The notes beneath the pieces were generated by a model. The model was not told the DNA's origin. It saw nothing but the letters and a program-made list of their open reading frames with translations, and did no database searches. From the NCBI GenBank assembly GCA_017744735.1, contig JAGIAR010000007.1, positions 248,001 through 312,000 of the forward strand: 64,000 nt of DNA, read 5' to 3'. Positions 56,956 through 64,000 of this stretch are shown in pieces; the stretch's first letter is position 1; the number at the start of each line of letters is the position of its first letter. The position numbers and the translations under genes are program-made. This DNA is from Novosphingobium sp. (lineage in GTDB: Bacteria > Pseudomonadota > Alphaproteobacteria > Sphingomonadales > Sphingomonadaceae).

Positions 56956-58257
56956 TCAACCAACGGGACGTGCGACCACATGTTCCCCCTTGCCGCCGAG
57001 CCGCCCCAATACCACGCCGAACAGAGTGATGACCCCCGCCGCCGACAGGAACAGGCCCACGAGCAGAGTCTCGCCGTTTCCGCTCAGCCATTGCGCCGCG
57101 ATCGGCACCAGCCCTCCGCCGACGATCCCACCCACATTGAAGGCGAGCGACACGCCGGTGTAGCGCAGCGGCACCGGGAACAGCGTCGGCAGCCAGGCCC
57201 CCAGCGGGCCGTAGGTGAAGCCCATCACCAGCAAGGCGAACGACAGCATCACCAGCACCGCGGCCAGCGTGCCGAAAGCGAGCATCGGGCCGAACATCGC
57301 GCCCAGCAGGATCGTCCCCAGTGAGCCGGTGATCAGCACGTTGCGCGAATTGGCCTGATCCGACCAGATCGCGGCGAGCACGATTCCGACCCCGAGGAAG
57401 ATGTTGGCGACCAGTTCGATCGCCAGCATCGTTTCCCGGTCTCCGCCGCGCGCGGTGGTCATGTGGCCGAGCGCAAAGGCGGTCGAGAGATAGAAAATCG
57501 CAAAACACGCGACCACCGCCGCGCTGCCCGCCAGCACCGCCGGCCAATGATGCTTCAGCAATCGTCCGAAAGGCAGGCTGTGGAGCGCTTGCCGCTCCAA
57601 TGCCTCGCTGAAGGCGGGCGTTTCGCCGATTCGGTATCGCACCCACAAGCCGAGCCCGACCAGCACCGCGCTCAACAGGAATGGAATGCGCCAGCCCCAG
57701 GCGATGAAATCCTTGTTCGACAGGAAAATGCCGAGCACCAGGAACAACCCGTTCGCCGCAAGGAAACCCAGCGGAGCGCCGAGCTGCGGCGCGGCACCGA
57801 AGCGCGCCTCCCAACCCTTCGGCGCGTTCTCGACCGCGAGCAGCGCGGCCCCGCCCCACTCTCCGCCCAGCCCGAACCCCTGGCCGAAGCGCAGGATGCA
57901 CAGAAGCAGCGGCGCAAGGCCGCCGATCATCTGGTAGGTCGGCAGGAAGGCGATCAGCAGGGTCGATACACCCATCAGCATGAGTGATACGAACAGCGTC
58001 GACTTGCGCCCGAGCCGGTCACCGAAATGCCCGAAAGCGACCGCGCCCACCGGCCGCGCGACGAAGGCGAGACCGAAGCTCATCAGGCTGAGCAGCAGTT
58101 GCGCGCTGGCGCTTTCGGCAGGAAAGAACAGCGGCCCGAACACCAGCGCCGCGGCCGTGGCGTAGACGTAGAAATCGTAGAATTCGACTGCGGTGCCGAC
58201 CAGCGCTGCCGCGAGCACGCGGGCGTGGTGCCGAAAAGGATGCCTCTCCTTCGCCAT
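56956..58257 (-). CDS. MHS-family MFS transporter (metabolite:H+ symporter)
   Basis: 433 aa, about 12 membrane segments. Motifs typical of the MHS group (ProP, KgtP, ShiA): VGTAVEFYDFYVYATAAAL, FVARPVGAVAFGHFGDRLGRK and RFGQGFGLGGEWGGAALLAVENAP. The central loop is short. Substrate is probably an organic acid or osmolyte but cannot be decided. Divergent from uvrD. Confidence 0.9.
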   Translation of the reverse strand: MAKERHPFRHHARVLAAALVGTAVEFYDFYVYATAAALVFGPLFFPAESASAQLLLSLMSFGLAFVARPVGAVAFGHFGDRLGRKSTLFVSLMLMGVSTLLIAFLPTYQMIGGLAPLLLCILRFGQGFGLGGEWGGAALLAVENAPKGWEARFGAAPQLGAPLGFLAANGLFLVLGIFLSNKDFIAWGWRIPFLLSAVLVGLGLWVRYRIGETPAFSEALERQALHSLPFGRLLKHHWPAVLAGSAAVVACFAIFYLSTAFALGHMTTARGGDRETMLAIELVANIFLGVGIVLAAIWSDQANSRNVLITGSLGTILLGAMFGPMLAFGTLAAVLVMLSFALLVMGFTYGPLGAWLPTLFPVPLRYTGVSLAFNVGGIVGGGLVPIAAQWLSGNGETLLVGLFLSAAGVITLFGVVLGRLGGKGEHVVARPVG

Positions 58258-58327
58258 GCGGAGATGCTTGGCACAGGTGGCGCGCCCGTCAAGCTTTTCG
58301 GTAACACGGCTTGCACCCGGGGCGGAT

Positions 58328-58342
58328 GTTCCCTAGCTGTTC
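58328..58342 (+). promoter_or_regulatory. LexA (SOS) box upstream of uvrD
   Basis: GTTC-cctagct-GTTC is an exact match to the alphaproteobacterial LexA consensus GTTC-N7-GTTC, ending 9 bases before the uvrD ATG. This implies SOS induction of uvrD. Confidence 0.72.
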
Positions 58343-58351
58343 ACTTGCACC

Positions 58352-60661
58352 ATGGACCTCGAAGACCCCTCTGCCCCGCATCGTTCGGGCGACGCCGTGC
58401 CGCCCTATGCCCGTGGCCTGAACCCGCCGCAGACCGAGGCCGTACTGACCACCGAAGGCCCGGTGCTGATGCTGGCCGGCGCGGGCACGGGCAAAACCGC
58501 CGCACTCACCGCGCGGCTCGCGCATCTGGTCGCGACCCGCCGCGCCTGGCCGAGCGAGATCCTGTGCGTCACCTTCACCAACCGCGCCGCGCGCGAGATG
58601 CGCCACCGGGTCGGCGGGCTGATCGGCGAGGCGGTGGAAGGCATGCCCTGGCTCGGCACCTTCCATTCGATCTGCGCCAAGATGCTGCGCCGGCATGCCG
58701 AACTTGCCGGATTGCAGTCGAACTACACGATCATCGACACAGACGACCAGCTGCGCCTGCTCAAGCAGCTGATCATCGAGAACAATCTCGACGAGAAGCG
58801 CTGGCCCGCGCGCCAGCTCGCCGGGTTGATCGACCGCTGGAAGAACCGCGGCCTGAATCCCGCCGATCTCGATGCGGCGGAGAACGAAAGCTACGCCAAC
58901 GGGCGCGGCCAGCAGTTCTACGGCCTCTACCAGGATCGGCTGAAGGCGCTCAACGCCTGCGATTTCGGCGATCTGATGCTTCATATGCTGAACATCTTCC
59001 GCAAGCACCGCGAAGTGCTGGTGCAGTACCAGCAGCGCTTCAAATACATCATGGTGGACGAATACCAGGACACCAACGCGGTGCAGTATCTGTGGCTGCG
59101 GCTGCTGGCGCAGGAGCGCAAGAACATCTGCGTGGTGGGTGACGACGACCAGTCGATCTATTCGTGGCGGGGAGCGGAAGTCGCCAACATCCTGCGCTTC
59201 GAGAAGGACTTTCCAGGCGCCAAGGTGATCCGGCTGGAACAGAACTATCGCTCTACCCCCGACATCCTCGGGGCCGCCTCGGGCCTGATCGCGAGCAACA
59301 GCGAGCGGCTCGGCAAGACGTTGTGGACCGAGCTGAACGGCGGCGACAAGCTGCGCGTGATCGGCGTGTGGGACGCCCCCGAGGAAGCCCGCCGGGTCGG
59401 CGAGGAGATCGAGCGGATAGAACGCGAAGGCGCGAACCTCGAACAGGTCGCGATCCTCGTGCGTGCCCAGTACCAGACCCGCGAGTTCGAGGATCGCTTC
59501 ATCCAGATCGGGCTCAATTACCGGATCATCGGCGGCTTCCGCTTTTACGAGCGCGCCGAGATTCGCGATGCGCTCGCCTATCTGAGGGTGATCGCGCAGC
59601 CGCAGGACGACCTCGCCTTCGAGCGGATCCACAACCAGCCGAAGCGCGGGCTCGGCGCGAAGGCGCTCGAAGCGATGCACCGCCATGCGCGGGCGACCGG
59701 CCTTCCGCTTGCCGCGGCGGCGCTCCAGCTTGCCGACACCGACGAATTGCCCAAGCGCGCACGGGAGACGATCGGCGGGCTGATGGGCAGCTTCCTGCGC
59801 TGGCGCGACCTCGCCCCACAGGTGGCCCCGGCAGAGCTGTTGCGCACGGTGCTGGAGGAAACCGGCTATACCGCGATGCTGCAGGCGGAACGCAGCGCCG
59901 AAGCTTCCGGCCGGCTCGACAACCTCACCGAGCTCGGCCGCGCGATGGAGGAATACGAAACGCTCGGCGACTTCCTCGAACACGTCAGCCTGGTGATGGA
60001 CAACGACGCCAATGACGACGACGAGAAGGTCACGATCATGACCATGCACGCCGCCAAGGGCCTGGAATTCGACAATGTCTTCCTGCCGGGCTGGGAGGAA
60101 GGCGTGTTCCCCAGCCAGCGGGCGCTCGACGAGGGCGGGCTGGCAAGCCTCGAGGAGGAGCGGCGACTCGCCTATGTCGCGATCACCCGCGCGAGACGCC
60201 ATTGCACGATCCTCCACGCCTCGAACCGCCGCATCTACGGCCAGTGGACCAGTTCGATCCCTTCGCGCTTCATCGCCGAGCTGCCGCCGGCGCATATCGA
60301 CCAGCAGACCACCCTCACCGGCGGCGCCTCGCTATGGCGCGCGAACTGGAGCGAGCAGGACGATCCCTTCGCTCATGTCAGCCGTGACCGGCCGGACCGT
60401 TCGCAATCCCGCGGGCCCGGCTGGCAGCGCGCGCTTTCGACCGGCTACGACGCCGCGCCCAAGCGGCTTGCCGAACCGGGCCGCAGCGCCGCGAGCTACG
60501 CCGCCAAGCCGCGCGGAGACATCGCGATCGGCGCCCGGGTGTTCCACGAAAAGTTCGGCTATGGCGAGGTCGTCGGCCAGGAAGGCAACAAGCTCGAGAT
60601 CGAATTCGAGCAATCGGGCCGCAAGCGGGTGATCGACAGCTTCGTCCAACTTGCGGAGTGA
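58352..60661 (+). CDS. uvrD: ATP-dependent DNA helicase UvrD/PcrA
   Basis: 769 aa superfamily 1A helicase, 3'-5'. Walker A GAGTGKT (43-49), motif Ia FTNRAAREMRHR, motif II DEYQDTN, motif III GDDDQSIYSWRGA, motif IV LEQNYRSTPDIL, motif V TMHAAKGLEFDNVFLPGWEE, and motif VI YVAITRARRH. The C-terminal Tudor-like segment (GARVFHEKFGYGEVVGQEGNKLEIEF) binds RNA polymerase in PcrA. Acts in nucleotide excision and mismatch repair. Preceded by a LexA box. Confidence 0.97.
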   Translation: MDLEDPSAPHRSGDAVPPYARGLNPPQTEAVLTTEGPVLMLAGAGTGKTAALTARLAHLVATRRAWPSEILCVTFTNRAAREMRHRVGGLIGEAVEGMPWLGTFHSICAKMLRRHAELAGLQSNYTIIDTDDQLRLLKQLIIENNLDEKRWPARQLAGLIDRWKNRGLNPADLDAAENESYANGRGQQFYGLYQDRLKALNACDFGDLMLHMLNIFRKHREVLVQYQQRFKYIMVDEYQDTNAVQYLWLRLLAQERKNICVVGDDDQSIYSWRGAEVANILRFEKDFPGAKVIRLEQNYRSTPDILGAASGLIASNSERLGKTLWTELNGGDKLRVIGVWDAPEEARRVGEEIERIEREGANLEQVAILVRAQYQTREFEDRFIQIGLNYRIIGGFRFYERAEIRDALAYLRVIAQPQDDLAFERIHNQPKRGLGAKALEAMHRHARATGLPLAAAALQLADTDELPKRARETIGGLMGSFLRWRDLAPQVAPAELLRTVLEETGYTAMLQAERSAEASGRLDNLTELGRAMEEYETLGDFLEHVSLVMDNDANDDDEKVTIMTMHAAKGLEFDNVFLPGWEEGVFPSQRALDEGGLASLEEERRLAYVAITRARRHCTILHASNRRIYGQWTSSIPSRFIAELPPAHIDQQTTLTGGASLWRANWSEQDDPFAHVSRDRPDRSQSRGPGWQRALSTGYDAAPKRLAEPGRSAASYAAKPRGDIAIGARVFHEKFGYGEVVGQEGNKLEIEFEQSGRKRVIDSFVQLAE

Positions 60662-60665
60662 CCCG

Positions 60666-61544
60666 CTAGACCGTCCCGTTCACCAGCTTGCGGGTCGGCG
60701 CGGCGCGGCATCTGGCCTGCACGGCCTCGATGTCGCGGATGAAGATGGTGTTCTGGCCGCCGCGTTCGGCCGCCTCGATCGTCCGGCTCTTCCAATCGTA
60801 CCGGCAGGGCGTGAAGCCGTGCTTGCGCATGCGGGCAATGATCGCATCGTCAGACGATCCGTAGCGCTCGCCCGAACCATTGGTTTCCATCAGGACCGCC
60901 TGCACCTCCGGCGCACCGAGTACCGTTGTGCCACCGGCCAGGACCGGAATCTCGTGGCCCTCGACGTCGATCTTGATCACCGCCGGAAGGCGCGGAGCGC
61001 ACAGCAAGTCGAGCGTGGTGACCGGCACCGTGACGCTGGGCAGGTTCTCTCCCGGAAGCAAAACGCGGTTCATCGTATCGAGGCCGCTGGTAAAGCGGAT
61101 TTCGCCGGGCGCATCCGAAACCCCTGCGCACACTGTTTCGACCCGTTCCTCGATCCCATTGAGGCGGACATTGGCCTGCAGCCGTGCGTAGGTGGCCGGC
61201 AGGGGCTCGACCCCGATCGCACTCGCGCCGACCGCCCCGGCGGCGAGTACCGTGTAGCTGCCGACATTTGCCCCGATATCGACGAACAGATCTTCGGGCC
61301 GCAGCGCGTGAAGCACGAATGCCATGTCGTCGGGCTCGTGCAGGCCGGAGTACCAATTGCCGGTCGCGCCGGTCATCCCGCGTTGCACCAGGAGCCGCGT
61401 ATCGTCGACGAACGGCAGCGCCACGGGAGCAGAGATCAGCCGGCTGGCGAGTTGCCAGCGAACGAAGCGGCCCACGGCCTTGGCGGGCGCGTCGCGATTG
61501 AGGGGATGGGAGGCAATGAAACGAAGCAGCCTGAACAGGTTCAC
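60666..61544 (-). CDS. FkbM-family SAM-dependent methyltransferase
   Basis: 292 aa from GTG 61544 (a TTG at 61568 is possible). SAM motif I is LFVDIGANVGSYTVLAAG (Asp89); GVEPLPATYARLQANVRLNG is the ribose-binding strand. The C-terminal block (IKIDVEGHEIPVLAGG) is typical of FkbM. These enzymes O-methylate sugars or small molecules; the target is unknown. Convergent with uvrD (4 bases apart) and in line with rhlE. Confidence 0.88.
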   Translation of the reverse strand: MNLFRLLRFIASHPLNRDAPAKAVGRFVRWQLASRLISAPVALPFVDDTRLLVQRGMTGATGNWYSGLHEPDDMAFVLHALRPEDLFVDIGANVGSYTVLAAGAVGASAIGVEPLPATYARLQANVRLNGIEERVETVCAGVSDAPGEIRFTSGLDTMNRVLLPGENLPSVTVPVTTLDLLCAPRLPAVIKIDVEGHEIPVLAGGTTVLGAPEVQAVLMETNGSGERYGSSDDAIIARMRKHGFTPCRYDWKSRTIEAAERGGQNTIFIRDIEAVQARCRAAPTRKLVNGTV

Positions 61545-61657
61545 GTCGAAGCCCCCGGCTGTTCTCAAGGGAAACTTGCCGGTCGCAGTGCGAAACGGTC
61601 AGGCTGCAGCATATTGGATGACGGCGGCGGCCGCAACCGCTCCGGCCCGATTTCGGC

Positions 61658-63016
<1,359 letters not shown>

Positions 63017-63148
63017 AAGCAAAAGTGTCCGGATTGGGAGCGGGCGCTGATGCACCCTGCCCCTGCAAAACCCGCCCGCCCAAAAAGCACGCGGAAAACC
63101 GCCGCGCCCTATCGCGATGCGGACGGGAAAGTCAAGGAAAGTGCGGTA

Positions 63149-63742
63149 TCAGTCCCGCACTGCGACGAGTTGACGAAACTGCTTCAACTGGCATTTCGAG
63201 CCCGAGCGCGAATGGATCTTGTCGCGCTTGGCGCAAAGCTGCCCATCCTCCTGCCGCTCGATATAGAAGCCCGAGTAGAAATCGCGCGAGCTGCAAGCCT
63301 TTTCCAGCGCGACGCTGATGATCCGGCGATCGCGCATGAACAGCAGCAGCTTGTTGTCCTGTCCGGTCTGCACCCCGACGATCCCCTGCGCCGCCACGCA
63401 GGAGCCGATCTTGCGCTCCTCGATATGCGCGGTCGGGCGGGCGCCCTGCGGCAGCGAGGCAAGCAATTGCTCGTCGGTGCGCGGCGGGCGGGGGGTGATC
63501 CGGATGGTGATGCTCTGCTCGATCCGGACCTGCGCGGCCTCGGCCGGCTGCATCGCCTTGGTCAGCGGCTGATCGGGCGCGGCGCTCTGCGGGCCGAGGT
63601 CCAGCGGAGCCCCCACCTCCGACGCGTCGAATACCAGCCGCGCGGCATCGTCTCCCGACGCATTCGGCAGGCCGGGCGCGTCGGCCATGCCTGCCGGAAG
63701 AAGCAGGGCAAGCGGCGCAAGGAAGGCGGCAATGGTGTTCAT
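63149..63742 (-). CDS. Secreted protein of unknown function
   Basis: 197 aa. Signal peptide MNTIAAFLAPLALLLPAGM. The middle is a beta-rich region with ITIRITPRPPRTDEQLLASL, then four Cys in the last 85 residues (GSCVAAQG, KACSSRDF, QLCAKRD, SKCQLKQFRQ) that could form two disulfides. The family recurs in sphingomonads, but I cannot name a function. It lies about 130 bases upstream of rhlE, same strand. Confidence 0.72.
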   Translation of the reverse strand: MNTIAAFLAPLALLLPAGMADAPGLPNASGDDAARLVFDASEVGAPLDLGPQSAAPDQPLTKAMQPAEAAQVRIEQSITIRITPRPPRTDEQLLASLPQGARPTAHIEERKIGSCVAAQGIVGVQTGQDNKLLLFMRDRRIISVALEKACSSRDFYSGFYIERQEDGQLCAKRDKIHSRSGSKCQLKQFRQLVAVRD

Positions 63743-63916
63743 CGCTCAGTTTCGGTTCGAGGGCCCCTGTAAACCCGACGTGCAAGTAAACCCCGCGTAC
63801 ACGCCCCCTTGCAAGCTTCGCTTGAACAATGGCTTAACCTCTCACGGTCCGCTTGCAAGCGCGAGCGCCGCAAGGGCTGGCATGGCCCACGGCAAATGTG
63901 CGATAGGCCGCGCGCA

Positions 63917-64000
63917 ATGTCCGACCACCACGCCTTTCTCGACGAAGCCGCTGCCCTGCTCGGCCCGCGCGGCCTGACCCGCGATCCCGAACTGATGGAG
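63917..64000 (+). CDS. N-terminus of a probable FAD-linked oxidase (partial)
   Basis: 28 codons from ATG 63917 to the window edge. MSDHHAFLDEAAALLGPRGL followed by TRDPELME resembles the opening of FAD-binding glycolate oxidase/D-2-hydroxyglutarate-dehydrogenase-type enzymes, where LG..(G/L)...D...M/L precedes the FAD domain. Too short to be firm. Confidence 0.4.
   Translation, partial: MSDHHAFLDEAAALLGPRGLTRDPELME

Overview
The window is one chromosomal stretch from a GC-rich alphaproteobacterium, most likely of the order Sphingomonadales (Sphingomonadaceae or Erythrobacteraceae). The clues are dense coding with short or overlapping junctions and a membrane-sector ATP synthase operon (atpI-B-E-F'-F) separate from the F1 genes. 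Others are the FYDLN-type acidic zinc-ribbon protein, an ffh-rpsP-rimM-trmD-rplS cluster, trpF/trpB/trpA/accD/folC in series, and an alphaproteobacterial LexA box (GTTC-N7-GTTC) before uvrD. I see no rRNA, prophage, insertion sequence or CRISPR array. There is one tRNA, Ala(GGC). No gap between genes exceeds 300 bases. The window opens inside an MscS-type channel gene and closes inside the start of a probable FAD-linked oxidase gene.

Layout. 1-2.9 kb: partial mscS, a DUF3237 protein, and rpsF-rpsR-rplI ending at a strong terminator. 3-8 kb: AMP nucleosidase, a Cu+ P-type ATPase, and a divergent SDR/HxlR pair. 8-11.2 kb: rimK with its retropepsin-like partner and an M2 peptidyl-dipeptidase. 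11.3-16.3 kb: two separate GFA-family genes (one coupled to an alpha/beta hydrolase, one to a RES-domain protein behind asd) around an EmrAB-like efflux pair with a clear operator. 16.3-20.6 kb: asd, a secreted alpha-amino-acid-ester-hydrolase-like enzyme, and an APC transporter. 20.7-25.3 kb: the ffh-rpsP-rimM-[vapB-vapC]-trmD-rplS cluster, in which a toxin-antitoxin module with its own promoter/operator sits between rimM and trmD. 25.3-31 kb: tRNA-Ala, the FYDLN protein, and aroA-(serine hydrolase)-cmk-rpsA. 31-35.3 kb: gloB, an NAD(P)-binding protein, and the F0 operon. 35.5-40.1 kb: ydbH-ynbE-ydbL (outer-membrane lipid homeostasis) and radC. 40.2-44.5 kb: a large DUF3857/transglutaminase/TPR protein, then copC-copD behind a MerR-type promoter. 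44.7-53.3 kb: purB, lapA, pyrF, trpF, a small porin-like protein, trpB-(71-aa Cys-rich protein)-trpA-accD-folC. 53.3-64 kb: AmpG-like transporter, a small zinc-ribbon protein, rRNA modification genes (rluB-rsmD), an MHS transporter, LexA-boxed uvrD, FkbM methyltransferase, rhlE, and two secreted proteins of unknown function.

The genes are mostly housekeeping: translation and ribosome maturation, amino-acid and nucleotide synthesis, energy and envelope maintenance. The notable accessory points are vapBC inserted in and coupled to the ribosome-maturation operon, the small Cys-rich protein coupled between trpB and trpA, a mercury-type MerR operator in front of copper genes, an orphan RES-domain protein coupled to asd-GFA, and a perfect palindromic operator before the efflux pair.
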